Assembly: GCA_963740555.1 (NCBI GenBank)
Contig: CAVUES010000006.1
Coordinates: 34,348-98,347 of the forward strand
Direction of reading: 5' to 3'
DNA: 64,000 nucleotides
Source: Mayfieldus sp963740555
GTDB taxonomy: Bacteria; Actinomycetota; Thermoleophilia; Solirubrobacterales; 70-9
Shown here: piece after piece, positions 1 through 7,979 of the stretch
Layout of the letters: each line of letters starts with the position of its first letter
Numbering within the stretch: position 1 is the stretch's first letter
Position numbers and translations under genes: made by a program
Notes under the pieces: generated by a model
Told to the model about the DNA's origin: nothing
The model's database searches: none
The model's input: the letters and a program-made list of their open reading frames with translations, nothing else

Positions 1-763
1 CGAAGATCTCAAGGCGGCTCCCCGGGATCGCCTCGTGTGCCTGCTCGCCATGGTGGGCGGGGATGATCCGATCGCGCGCGCCCCAGACGATGAGGACGGG
101 GATGCCCTCGGCGAGGTAGAGCCGGTCGCGCGCGTCGACGCGCTGACCGCCCGTCCCGACGACCGACCGCAGCGCGGCAAGGAAGGCGGCGCGGCGGTCG
201 GGGTCGGTGAGCGACGCGTAGCCGCGCGCGACCTCGGCGATGTCCGTGTTTGGCCGCAGCCCGACGGCCGCCAGACCGCGTCCGAGCGCGGCTCCCGCGC
301 TGCCCGCTGCCCCAGCGGTCGCGGCGATGAAAGCGTTCGCGCCGGGAAGCGCGGCCGCCCGCAGCACCGGGCTCACTTCAGGACCTAGGCCGCCGCTGGA
401 GACCAGCACCAAGCGCTCGGTGACCTCTGGGAACTGATAGGCGAGTTGCATCGCGATCCCGCCGCCGAGCGAGTGCCCGACCAGCGTCGCGCGGTCGTGG
501 TCGAGCGCGATGAGCAGATCGCGCAATCCGGCAGCCAGCGCCCCGATCGAGTAGTCGCCGGCGCCGGGCGGCGACAGCCCGTGCCCAGGCAGATCGGGGG
601 CGACAACCGTGTGGTGTCGCGCCAGCGGCTCGATCACCGCCTCCCAGTTCTCGAAGTTGCCCGCCATCCCGTGGATCAGAAGCAGCACCGGACCGGTGCC
701 GGCTTCGGCGTAGCTAAGCGGCCGTCCGTGGAGCGTCGCCGTCTTCAGCTCGATCGCGCTCAC
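1..763 (-). CDS. alpha/beta-fold hydrolase, C-terminus beyond window
   Basis: Serine hydrolase of the alpha/beta fold; the substrate cannot be told. Read from GTG at 763, the oxyanion segment HGMAGN lies near residue 31 and the nucleophile elbow GHSLGG at 96-101 puts the serine at 98. The acid is probably the Asp in VWGARDRIIP. The catalytic His and the C-terminus lie beyond base 1, so about 254 residues are visible. The GTG shares bases with the TGA of the upstream tetR gene (GTGA), so the two are probably co-transcribed and the regulator may control this enzyme. No signal peptide or membrane segment is seen. The fold is clear; epoxide-hydrolase, esterase or haloperoxidase-like roles all remain possible. 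Confidence 0.85.
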   Translation of the reverse strand, partial: MSAIELKTATLHGRPLSYAEAGTGPVLLLIHGMAGNFENWEAVIEPLARHHTVVAPDLPGHGLSPPGAGDYSIGALAAGLRDLLIALDHDRATLVGHSLGGGIAMQLAYQFPEVTERLVLVSSGGLGPEVSPVLRAAALPGANAFIAATAGAAGSAGAALGRGLAAVGLRPNTDIAEVARGYASLTDPDRRAAFLAALRSVVGTGGQRVDARDRLYLAEGIPVLIVWGARDRIIPAHHGEQAHEAIPGSRLEIF

Positions 764-1449
764 GCCGAGGCTCCGTCGACGACGCGCGCGAGCCCCAAGG
801 CGTCCTGCAGGCACGCTTCGCGCACCCGCTCAGGATCGAGCTCGAAGGTCTCAGCGATGCCCGGGGCCGCCTCGCGCACACCGACGCCGACGCGCGCGAG
901 GTGCATCGAGCCGAGCACCTGCGTGTAGAGCCGGTTGGCGGTGAAGTCGGGGTCGTCGATCGCGAAGACGCCGCGCTCGGCGCCGGTCGCGAGGATCCGC
1001 TCCAGCGGGCCCAGGGTCGCGGCGATTGCGCGGCCAAGGCGAAAGAGAACCGCGCCGGAGACGTGCTCGCGCAACTCAGCCTCGGGCCGCTGGATCAACG
1101 CCAGCGCGCAGTCCAGAAAAGCCGGGTACTCGAGGCAGAAGTCGACGTACAGCTTGCAGGTATCGCGCAGCGCCGCGACCGGATCCGCCGGCTCGGACAA
1201 TTCGGCGCTGCGTGCCTCGAGCTCGGCGAGGTAGTCGACGACCGCGAGCACGAAGATCTCCTCCTTGGAGTCAAAGGATCGGTAGATCACCGCCTTGTGC
1301 ATCCCGGCCGCCTGCGCGATGTCATCGACATGCGCGTCCCGCCGACCGCGCTCGTCAAACAGCGCCCGTGTGGTGGCGACGATCGCCCGTTCCCGGGCGC
1401 GGCGCCGCTCGCGCCTTGTTGAGCCATGCCGGTGTTGTGTGGCGGCCAC
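760..1449 (-). CDS. TetR-family transcriptional regulator
   Basis: 229-residue DNA-binding repressor. Residues about 18-65 form the TetR N-terminal helical bundle, with the helix-turn-helix around VDDIAQAAGMHKAVIYRSF. The rest is an all-helical ligand/dimerisation domain typical in length. The start is GTG at 1449, since no in-frame ATG lies before the HTH. Its TGA overlaps the GTG of the hydrolase gene, forming a two-gene operon. An inverted repeat (TCAAACGT, 6-base spacer, ACGTTTGA) begins 3 bases upstream of the start codon and is a likely autoregulatory operator. The ligand is unknown; the pairing with a hydrolase suggests that the hydrolase substrate or product may be the inducer (inference). 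Confidence 0.88.
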   Translation of the reverse strand: MAATQHRHGSTRRERRRARERAIVATTRALFDERGRRDAHVDDIAQAAGMHKAVIYRSFDSKEEIFVLAVVDYLAELEARSAELSEPADPVAALRDTCKLYVDFCLEYPAFLDCALALIQRPEAELREHVSGAVLFRLGRAIAATLGPLERILATGAERGVFAIDDPDFTANRLYTQVLGSMHLARVGVGVREAAPGIAETFELDPERVREACLQDALGLARVVDGASA

Positions 1450-1452
1450 GGA

Positions 1453-1474
1453 TCAAACGTTACCGCACGTTTGA
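1453..1474. promoter_or_regulatory. putative TetR operator
   Basis: Perfect 8-base arms TCAAACGT and ACGTTTGA separated by TACCGC, immediately upstream of the tetR start codon. Size and position fit an autoregulatory TetR operator. If transcription starts near the GTG (leaderless), the site would overlap the promoter. Confidence 0.5.
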
Positions 1475-1504
1475 CTGCTGGTTCGACTGCTGGTTCGATT
1501 GCTC
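1471..1504. repeat. short tandem repeat, 12-base unit
   Basis: About two and a half copies of a unit close to TTCGACTGCTGG follow the putative operator, ending in the variant TTCGATTGCTC. They lie in the tetR/acyltransferase intergenic region. No function can be assigned; they could be slippage products or degenerate binding sites. Confidence 0.5.
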
Positions 1505-1565
1505 TGATGATTGCTGCGCAACCCCGGTCGGCGGTGAGGCCACTGCACGCTCCCAGTCTGAGTCC

Positions 1566-1571
1566 TAATCT
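1566..1571 (+). promoter_or_regulatory. putative -10 box of the WS/DGAT gene
   Basis: TAATCT ends 6 bases before the ATG at 1578, with no Shine-Dalgarno sequence between. This is the spacing expected for a leaderless transcript. No convincing -35 hexamer is seen. Confidence 0.4.
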
Positions 1572-1577
1572 GGACCG

Positions 1578-2978
1578 ATGAGCTCCGCCCACATGACAAG
1601 TGCGGACGCCGCCTGGCTGCACATGGATCGCCCGACCAACCTGATGGTCATAACCGGGGCCCTGTGGTTCGACGAGCCGCTCGATTGGGCGGCGGTCCGC
1701 GAGGTGATCTCGACCCGACTTGTCGACCGCTTCCCGCGCTTTCGCCAGCGAGTCGTCGAGAGTTCCGTCCCGCTGCGCGGTCCGAGCTGGGAGGACGATC
1801 CCGACTTCGACCTCGACCTGCATCTGCATCACACCGCTCTGCCGGCTCCCGGCGACCAGGGCGCGTTACAGGAGCTGGTCGCCGACATCATCGCCCAGCC
1901 CCTGGATCGGTCGCGCGCGCTGTGGAACTGGTATCTGGTCGACGGCTACGGCTCGGGCTCGGCGATCGTCGCGCGCATGCACCACTGCATCGCCGACGGG
2001 ATCGCGCTGGCGAGGGTCCTGCTGTCGCTGACCGACGCCCATCCCGACGCGGGCATCGAGCCGGGCGAAAGCGGGCAACAGGAGGGCGGCGAGGCCAGCG
2101 GTCTTCTCGCCGACCTGGTTCGTCCCGCCCGTCGCGCCGCTTCGATCGGCCGCGACGTCGGGGGTGCCCTGACCCATGAGGCCGTCGATCTGGTCCGCGA
2201 CCCCTCCGAGCTGATCGACCTCGCCGCCGCCGCCCGCGACGATGCCAAGGCGATAGGCAAGGCGCTTTTCTCCGGCCCCGACACAAGCACGATCTTCAAG
2301 GGCGAGCTGGGTGTGGCCGAGCAGGTCGCCTGGTCGGAGCCGATCGCGCTCGACGACGTGAAGTCGGTCGGCCACGCCACCGATACGACCGTCAACGATG
2401 TGGTGTTGACGGCGATCGCGGGGGCGCTGCGCAGCTATCTGGATGCGCGCGACAGCCTCGTCGACGAGTTGCGTGCCTTCGTTCCCTTCAACCTCCGTCC
2501 GCTCGACCAGCCGCTGCCGCGTGATCTGGGCAACCGCTTCGGCCTCGTACTGCTGGGGGTCCCGGTCGGGATCGAGGACCGTCGCCGGCGATTGGGAGAG
2601 ATCCACCGCCGGATGGCGGCGATCAAGGACTCGCCCGAAGGCGCGGTCGCCTACGGGCTGCTCGGCGTGCTCGGCGCGACGCCGGCGGCGGTCGAGCAGC
2701 GACTTCTCGATCTCTTCTCCGCGTCGGGATCGGCGGTCATGACCAATGTCCCGGGGCCGCGCGAGCAGGTCTTCCTCGCCGGGACGCCGGTGCGGGGCGT
2801 GCTCGTCTGGGCGCCCACCTCTGGCAGCGTGTCGATGAGCTTCTCGATCTTCAGCTATGCCGGCGAGCTGAGGGTGGGGGTGATGGCTGACCGCGGCCTG
2901 GTCCCCGACCCGGGCGAGATCGTCGGCGCCTTCGAGCGCGAGATGGCGGCGTTGCTGGGTTCCGAGCCAGAGGACTAG
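1578..2978 (+). CDS. WS/DGAT/MGAT family O-acyltransferase
   Basis: 466-residue acyl-CoA-dependent acyltransferase of the wax ester synthase/diacylglycerol acyltransferase family, which makes triacylglycerol or wax ester storage lipid at the membrane face. The catalytic motif HHCIADG is at about 135-141, in an N-terminal condensation-like domain. The C-terminal half carries the family segments TNVPGPREQVFLAG and a closing Ser-rich SVSMSFSIFSYAGELRVG-like strand region. Length matches the family (450-500). The ATG follows a TAATCT hexamer by 6 bases, suggesting a leaderless message. The stop overlaps by two bases the stop of the convergent sugar kinase gene. Substrate preference (alcohol or diacylglycerol) cannot be read from sequence. 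Confidence 0.9.
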   Translation: MSSAHMTSADAAWLHMDRPTNLMVITGALWFDEPLDWAAVREVISTRLVDRFPRFRQRVVESSVPLRGPSWEDDPDFDLDLHLHHTALPAPGDQGALQELVADIIAQPLDRSRALWNWYLVDGYGSGSAIVARMHHCIADGIALARVLLSLTDAHPDAGIEPGESGQQEGGEASGLLADLVRPARRAASIGRDVGGALTHEAVDLVRDPSELIDLAAAARDDAKAIGKALFSGPDTSTIFKGELGVAEQVAWSEPIALDDVKSVGHATDTTVNDVVLTAIAGALRSYLDARDSLVDELRAFVPFNLRPLDQPLPRDLGNRFGLVLLGVPVGIEDRRRRLGEIHRRMAAIKDSPEGAVAYGLLGVLGATPAAVEQRLLDLFSASGSAVMTNVPGPREQVFLAGTPVRGVLVWAPTSGSVSMSFSIFSYAGELRVGVMADRGLVPDPGEIVGAFEREMAALLGSEPED

Positions 2979-3901
2979 GCCTCCCCGGCGGGGGTGAGGG
3001 TGACGCGGGGGACGAGGTCCTCGACCACCTGGTCGGAGGCGCTGCCCTGACCATGGCGCAGGAAGTTGGCGGCGCCGGCGGCGGCCCCCGTGATCAGGGC
3101 CTGCTGCCACTCGGCGCCGAAGGCGATCGCGGCCGCGATTCCGCCCATCATCGAGTCGCCGCATCCCTCCCGGAAGCCGCGATCGAAGTGAGGCGGCGTC
3201 AGCGTCCAGGCTTCCTGCCCGCGCAGGACGAGGGCAGGCTCCCCGCCCCGGGTCACGACGACCGTCTCGGCGCCCGCGTCGCGCAGTCTCTCGGCGGCGG
3301 CACGCAGCTCGTCCGGGGTCGCGACCGGGCCGGAGACGTACTGGGCAAGCTCCCAGTCGTTGAGCTTTACCAGATCGGGACCACCCTCCAGCGCACTCTC
3401 GAGTCGCGGAGAGGAAAGGTCGACCAGCACGGGCACCCCGTTGTTGCTCACGTCCGCGATCAGGCTCCCGTAGACCTCGACCGGGAGGGCGTCGGGCGGA
3501 AACGGGTTGCAGACGACCAGGGCGCCGCAATCGAGCGCCACGGCGCAGGTGGTCGAGACCAGCTCGTCAAGCTCGTGGCGCGAGGGCGGCGGGCTGAACG
3601 ACTGGGAGACCGGCTGGCGCTCGCCGCTGCGGCGGTCCTGCACGTAGCAGCCGCTGTTGCCGGTCGTCTGCACCAGCCGCCGCTCTCCCGGAAGGCGATC
3701 GAGCAGCGGGCGCAGCACCTCGCCCGTCTCGCCGCCGATCAGGCCGCAGAGGGCCGGCTCGGCGCCCAGCTCGCCGGCCATGCGGGCGACCCATACCCCC
3801 TGCCCGGCGGGATGGAGATGGATGTCGTCGCCCTGCGAGCCGCGGCCCTCGATCGTGATTGAGAGCAGCGGGTGAGGAGCGAAGATCGCGATTCGTGCCA
3901 C
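2975..3901 (-). CDS. PfkB-family carbohydrate kinase (1-phosphofructokinase-like)
   Basis: 308-residue sugar kinase of the ribokinase/PfkB family, transferring phosphate from ATP to a sugar or sugar phosphate. The N-terminal segment PAGQGVWVARMAGELG matches the substrate-site motif of the LacC/FruK branch (usually GGKGINVAR). The C-terminal signature with the catalytic Asp reads GCGDSMMGG near residue 250, a variant of the common GAGD. Start is GTG at 3901, just before the first beta strand VARIAIFAPHP. It diverges from the flavoprotein gene across 57 bases and converges with the acyltransferase gene. Substrate is uncertain: the loss of the Gly-Lys pair in the first motif makes a classical phosphofructokinase less sure. 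Confidence 0.82.
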   Translation of the reverse strand: MARIAIFAPHPLLSITIEGRGSQGDDIHLHPAGQGVWVARMAGELGAEPALCGLIGGETGEVLRPLLDRLPGERRLVQTTGNSGCYVQDRRSGERQPVSQSFSPPPSRHELDELVSTTCAVALDCGALVVCNPFPPDALPVEVYGSLIADVSNNGVPVLVDLSSPRLESALEGGPDLVKLNDWELAQYVSGPVATPDELRAAAERLRDAGAETVVVTRGGEPALVLRGQEAWTLTPPHFDRGFREGCGDSMMGGIAAAIAFGAEWQQALITGAAAGAANFLRHGQGSASDQVVEDLVPRVTLTPAGEA

Positions 3902-3958
3902 GCGAGGATGGTATGGCGCCGCTGGGCAGCCGCGACTCCGCGCAATAGGCTGCCGGAT

Positions 3959-5179
3959 GTGTCTGCAGCCGCGAACGCAAACGAGGACCAGCCGACGCGG
4001 GTCTTGATTGCCGGCGGCGGCGTGGCCGCCCTGGAGGCGCTGCTTGCCCTCCGGGACCTGGCGCCGGGGCGTGTGTCGCCCCTGCTTCTGACCCCGGAGC
4101 CGGACTTCGTCTACCGCCCGATGGCGGTCGGGGAGCCCTTCGACCGCGGCCGCGTGTACCGGTTCGACCTCGCCGAGATCGCCGCCGAGCAGGGGGCCGA
4201 GCTGCGCAGCGGGGAGACTCTCGCCTCGGTCGATGCCGACCGCGCGAGCGTCCGCACCGGCTCCGGCGAGGAGATCGGCTACGACGCCCTGCTGGTCGCC
4301 TGCGGCGCCCGCCGGGTCGAGTGGCTTTCCGGCGCCCTGACCTTCGGCAGCCCCAGCGACGCGCTCGAGATGCGCCGCCTGCTCGCCGGCCTCGAGGTCG
4401 GAAACCTGCGCGACGTGGCATTCGTGCTTCCGGGCGGCGCCGGCTGGCCGCTCCCGCTCTACGAGCTGGCGCTGATGACGGCGACCTGGCTCGCGAAGGA
4501 GGGCAACAGCGAAGCGCAGCTGACGCTCGTCACCTCGGAGGACGCTCCCCTGGAGATGTTCGGGCCGCAGGCGTCGGAGGCGGTCGCCGGGATCCTCGCC
4601 GAGCACGGCATCCATCTGCTCACCGACACCTACCCCGCGGCGCTCGACGACTGGGGCCTGGAGCTGGTCCCGAGCGGCCGGCTCGCCGCCGAGCGCGTGG
4701 TCACGCTGCCGGCCCTGGAGGGGCCGCGGATCGGCGGCCTGCCGCACGACGAGGGAGGATTCCTGCCGGTCGACCACCATTGCCGGGTAGGAGGCGAGCC
4801 GAACGTCTATGCGGCGGGCGACGCGACCAACTTCCCGATCAAGCAGGGCGGAATCGCGGCTCAGCAGGCCGACGTGATCGCCACCGAGATCGCACGGTCC
4901 TGCGGAGTCGAGCTTGACCCGGCCCCGTTTCGTCCCGTTCTCCGCGGCCTGCTGTTGACCGGCGAGACGCCGGAGTTCCTGCGCGCCGAGCTCGCCGGGG
5001 GGCATGGAGACGCCTTCTTGGCCAGTACGCGGCCGCTCTGGTGGCCGCCGGGCAAGGTCGCGGGGAAGTACCTCGCCCCCTACCTGGCGACGATCACCGA
5101 GGCGGCGATGCCGAACTTCGAGGTCGAGTTGGACAACTCGCTGCGCATCGACATCCAGCTCAGCCACGACTCCGGCTGA
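3959..5179 (+). CDS. FAD-dependent pyridine nucleotide-disulphide-type oxidoreductase (NDH-2/SQR-like)
   Basis: 406-residue two-dinucleotide-fold flavoprotein. The FAD-binding Rossmann motif AGGGVAALEALL is at about 18-29, and the second conserved FAD segment VYAAGDATNFPIKQGG near 283 is typical of type II NADH dehydrogenases and sulphide:quinone reductases, which pass electrons to membrane quinone. The redox-active cysteine pair of true sulphide:quinone reductases is not evident. GTG at 3959 is chosen because it sits just ahead of the Rossmann strand; longer starts would run into the divergent kinase gene. The gene ends 61 bases before hypC in the same direction, so it may be expressed with the hydrogenase maturation operon. 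A role as hydrogenase-linked electron carrier is only inference. Confidence 0.8.
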   Translation: MSAAANANEDQPTRVLIAGGGVAALEALLALRDLAPGRVSPLLLTPEPDFVYRPMAVGEPFDRGRVYRFDLAEIAAEQGAELRSGETLASVDADRASVRTGSGEEIGYDALLVACGARRVEWLSGALTFGSPSDALEMRRLLAGLEVGNLRDVAFVLPGGAGWPLPLYELALMTATWLAKEGNSEAQLTLVTSEDAPLEMFGPQASEAVAGILAEHGIHLLTDTYPAALDDWGLELVPSGRLAAERVVTLPALEGPRIGGLPHDEGGFLPVDHHCRVGGEPNVYAAGDATNFPIKQGGIAAQQADVIATEIARSCGVELDPAPFRPVLRGLLLTGETPEFLRAELAGGHGDAFLASTRPLWWPPGKVAGKYLAPYLATITEAAMPNFEVELDNSLRIDIQLSHDSG

Positions 5180-5240
5180 GTTCGAGCCGTCCAAGGGGCC
5201 TAAGATGAGCCGGGATGCGGGCTGACCTGGAGCTGTAGCG

Positions 5241-5519
5241 ATGTGCCTGGCGATTCCCGGCCGTGTGGTCGAGCTGGTCGACGAGCTCAACCGGATCGCC
5301 GAGGTCGACGTGGCCGGAGTGCGCCGCAAGGTCAGCGTCGGCCTGCTGGATGCCGAAGGTGGCGCGGCCCAGCCTGGCGACTGGGTGCTGATCCACGTCG
5401 GCTTCGCGATCTCCAAGGTCGACGAGCGGGAGGCGCTGGCGACGCTGCGGCTGCTGGAGGGCATGGGCGCCGATTACGAGCAGGAGCTCGAGGAGCTGAG
5501 GGCGAGCAGGATCGAGTGA
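5241..5519 (+). CDS. hypC: HypC-family hydrogenase maturation chaperone
   Basis: 92-residue chaperone that, with HypD, assembles the Fe(CN)2CO group and delivers it to the hydrogenase large-subunit precursor. It begins MCLAIPGRVVEL, the family signature in which Cys2 becomes N-terminal after Met removal and binds iron. The rest is the short OB-like barrel and an acidic C-terminal helix; length is normal. A weak Shine-Dalgarno GGAG lies about 9 bases before the ATG. It is first in the coupled hyp operon; its TGA overlaps the GTG of the next gene. Confidence 0.95.
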   Translation: MCLAIPGRVVELVDELNRIAEVDVAGVRRKVSVGLLDAEGGAAQPGDWVLIHVGFAISKVDEREALATLRLLEGMGADYEQELEELRASRIE

Positions 5520-5776
5520 CGAGCCACCGCCGCAACGCGCAGGACCCGGGCACGGGGTGCGACCACGGTGTCGGCTGCGTCACCTGCGGCGACGAGGCGA
5601 TCCCGATGCGCGTCGTGCGCGTCGATTCGCGGCGCGGCCTGGCGCTCTGCGACGACCGGGAGGGCTCGCGCAGCAGCGTCGAGGTGGGGCTGGTGGAGCC
5701 CCTCGCCGAGGGCGACTCGGTGCTCGTGCACGCCGGTGTCGCGCTGACCCGCCTCGAGCCCTCGGAAGCGACATGA
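5516..5776 (+). CDS. second HypC/HupF-like protein with N-terminal CxxC segment
   Basis: 86-residue protein that overlaps hypC at its start (GTGA) and hypD at its end (ATGA). The core CGDEAIPMRVVRVD followed by short beta strands resembles HypC, but the protein does not begin Met-Cys. Instead about 20 residues containing CDHGVGCVTC come first, so the iron-binding N-terminal Cys2 of HypC is absent and several internal cysteines are offered. Related HypC-like proteins with this cysteine segment occur in actinobacterial hyp operons (family recollection). It may act on a different hydrogenase or carry the iron group by another cysteine; this is inference. Real gene status is supported by the overlaps on both sides. 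Confidence 0.82.
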   Translation: MTSHRRNAQDPGTGCDHGVGCVTCGDEAIPMRVVRVDSRRGLALCDDREGSRSSVEVGLVEPLAEGDSVLVHAGVALTRLEPSEAT

Positions 5777-6888
5777 GGTTCGTCGACGAGTTCCGCGACG
5801 CCGAGCTCGGCCGCGCCCTGGCGGCGGAGATCGCCGCCACCGCCGACCCCGCCCGCCACTACAAGGTGATGGAGGTCTGCGGGGGGCACACGCACTCGAT
5901 CTACAAGTACGGGATCGACGACCTGCTGCCCGCCAACGTCGAGTTCGTTCACGGGCCCGGCTGCCCTGTGTGCGTGATCCCGATGGGCCGCGTCGACGAC
6001 GCGATCGCGATCGCGATGACCGAGGGGGTGATCCTGACCTGCTTCGGCGACGTGATGAGGGCGCCGGGCTCGGATCGCTCGCTGGTCGAGGCGAAGGCGG
6101 AGGGGGGCGACATCCGCATGGTCTACTCGCCGCTCGACGCGCTGCGGATCGCCAAGTCCAACCCCGACCGCGAGGTCGTCTTCTTCGCGATCGGCTTCGA
6201 GACCACCGCGCCCTCGACCGCCTTGACCCTGCGCCGCGCCCGGGCCGAGGGCGTGTCCAACTTCTCCTGCTTCTGCAACCACGTCACGATCGTCCCGCCG
6301 CTGCGGGCGCTGCTGGAGTCGCCGGACCTGCGGCTCGACGGCTTCCTCGGGCCGGGCCATGTCTCGACGGTGGTCGGGATGGGCCCGTTCCGGTTCATTC
6401 CCGCCCAGTACGGCAAGCCGGTGGTGATCTCTGGCTTCGAGCCGCTCGACGTCCTGCAGTCGATCCACATGGTGCTGCGCCAGCTCGCCGACGGCCGCTG
6501 CGAGGTCGAGAACCAGTACTCGCGGGTGGTGCCCCGGGAAGGGAACCCGCGGGCCCTGGAGGTGATGGCGGAGGTGTTCGAGCTGCGGCCCCACTTCGAA
6601 TGGCGCGGCCTCGGCTTCATCTCGCAGAGCGCGCTGCGGCTCAACGACGCCTACGCCGACCTCGACGCGGAGCGCCGCTTCGAAGTGCCCGGCGTGCGCG
6701 TCGCCGACCCCAAGGCATGCCAATGCGGCGAGGTGCTGAAAGGCGTGATCAAGCCCTGGGAGTGCAAGGTCTTCGGCACCGCCTGCACCCCCGAGCACGC
6801 AATCGGCACCTGCATGGTGTCGCCGGAGGGCGCCTGCGCCGCCCACTACAACTACGGCCGCTTCGCCCGCGAGCCGCAGCCGGCTTGA
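5773..6888 (+). CDS. hypD: hydrogenase maturation protein HypD
   Basis: 371-residue [4Fe-4S] scaffold on which HypC, HypD and HypE build the Fe(CN)2CO unit. Family motifs are intact: EVCGGHTHSIYKYG near residue 36, GPGCPVCVIP near 65, FAIGFETTAPSTA near 140, and the C-terminal iron-sulphur cysteines CQCGEVL, WECKVFGTAC and GTCMVSPEGAC. ATG at 5773 overlaps the preceding stop (ATGA), and the TGA overlaps the hypE ATG (TGATG), so translation is coupled. Length and all key residues are normal. Confidence 0.97.
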   Translation: MRFVDEFRDAELGRALAAEIAATADPARHYKVMEVCGGHTHSIYKYGIDDLLPANVEFVHGPGCPVCVIPMGRVDDAIAIAMTEGVILTCFGDVMRAPGSDRSLVEAKAEGGDIRMVYSPLDALRIAKSNPDREVVFFAIGFETTAPSTALTLRRARAEGVSNFSCFCNHVTIVPPLRALLESPDLRLDGFLGPGHVSTVVGMGPFRFIPAQYGKPVVISGFEPLDVLQSIHMVLRQLADGRCEVENQYSRVVPREGNPRALEVMAEVFELRPHFEWRGLGFISQSALRLNDAYADLDAERRFEVPGVRVADPKACQCGEVLKGVIKPWECKVFGTACTPEHAIGTCMVSPEGACAAHYNYGRFAREPQPA

Positions 6889-7979
6889 TGGCTGAGCCCG
6901 CGACGACGAACCGGCAGCAGCGAGTCCTGCAGATCATCGAGACCGCCCGCGCCAAGCCGGCGCGCTTTCGGGACGAGCGAATCACGATGGCCCACGGGGC
7001 GGGGGGCAAGGCGAGCCAGACGCTGGTCGAGGGTCTTCTGTTGCCGCTGCTCGACTCGGGCGGGCTCGGGCAGCTCGGCGACGCCGGCACGCTGACGGTC
7101 GAGGGCCTGGGCCTGGCATTCACGACCGACACCTACGTCGTCGCCCCGATCCGCTTTCCGGGCGGCTCGATCGGCGAGCTCGCGGTCAACGGCACCGTCA
7201 ACGACCTGGCGGTCGCGGGGGCGCGCCCGCTGGCCCTCAGCCTGGCGCTGGTGCTGGAGGAGGGACTCGCGAGCGAGGACTTGCGCGCCGAGGTCGAGGC
7301 GGTCGCGGCGGCGGCGCGGGCCGCCGAAGTCGAGGTCATAACCGGAGACACAAAAGTGGTCGAACGCGGCCAGGCCGACTCGATGTACGTCTGCACGGCC
7401 GGGATCGGCCAGCTCGACCGCCGCGCCTCGCTGTCGCCGGCGGGCATTCGCCCCGGCGACCGGGTTCTGGTCTCGGGGCCGATCGGCGAGCACGGGACGG
7501 CGATCATGCTGGCGCGCGGCGAGTTCGAGCTCGAGGCGCCGATCGTCTCCGACACGCGGCCGCTGTGGCCGGCGGCCGACGCCCTGCTGGAGGCGGCCGG
7601 CGAGAACCTGCGCTGCATGCGCGACCCGACCCGAGGCGGCGTCGCCTCGGCGCTCAACGAGCTCGCGCGCGCCTCCGGCGTCTCGGTCACGGTGCGCGAG
7701 GCCGACGTGCCGGTGAGCCCGGTCGTGGGCGGCGCCGCGGAGCTGCTCGGGATCGATCCGATGTACATCGCCAACGAGGGCAAGCTGATCGCGATCGTCG
7801 AGCCGACCGCCGCCGAAGCCGCGCTCGCGGCGCTGCGCACGGTGCCAGGTTGCGGGGAGGCGGCGGAGATCGGCGCGGTCGGCGACGAGCAGCCGGGGAT
7901 GGTGATGGTCGACACCGCGTTCGGCGGCCGCCGGGTGATGGACATGCTGGCCGGCGACCCGCTGCCGAGGATCTGCTGA
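6888..7979 (+). CDS. hypE: hydrogenase maturation protein HypE (carbamoyl dehydratase)
   Basis: 363-residue PurM-like enzyme that dehydrates a carbamoyl group on its own C-terminal cysteine to thiocyanate, supplying cyanide ligands. The protein ends in PRIC, the diagnostic C-terminal cysteine. MAHGAGGK near residue 35 and the ATP-site segments GGSIGELAVNGTVNDLAVAG and EVITGDTKVVERG are present. The ATG shares a base with the hypD stop; its TGA in turn overlaps the hypA ATG. About 25 residues precede the family core, a modest N-terminal extension. Confidence 0.97.
   Translation: MAEPATTNRQQRVLQIIETARAKPARFRDERITMAHGAGGKASQTLVEGLLLPLLDSGGLGQLGDAGTLTVEGLGLAFTTDTYVVAPIRFPGGSIGELAVNGTVNDLAVAGARPLALSLALVLEEGLASEDLRAEVEAVAAAARAAEVEVITGDTKVVERGQADSMYVCTAGIGQLDRRASLSPAGIRPGDRVLVSGPIGEHGTAIMLARGEFELEAPIVSDTRPLWPAADALLEAAGENLRCMRDPTRGGVASALNELARASGVSVTVREADVPVSPVVGGAAELLGIDPMYIANEGKLIAIVEPTAAEAALAALRTVPGCGEAAEIGAVGDEQPGMVMVDTAFGGRRVMDMLAGDPLPRIC

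Noticed and set aside
1866..3530. 554-residue minus-strand open frame over the acyltransferase and kinase genes
   Set aside because: Arg/Gly/Ala-rich, no domain pattern, and antisense to two well-supported genes; a product of high G+C third-position bias.
3959..5179. Flavoprotein considered as a true sulphide:quinone oxidoreductase
   Set aside because: The conserved redox cysteines are not visible, so only the wider NDH-2/SQR superfamily is claimed.
3902..5464. Long N-terminal extension of the PfkB reading frame on the minus strand
   Set aside because: The extension is antisense to the flavoprotein gene; the kinase fold begins only at GTG 3901.
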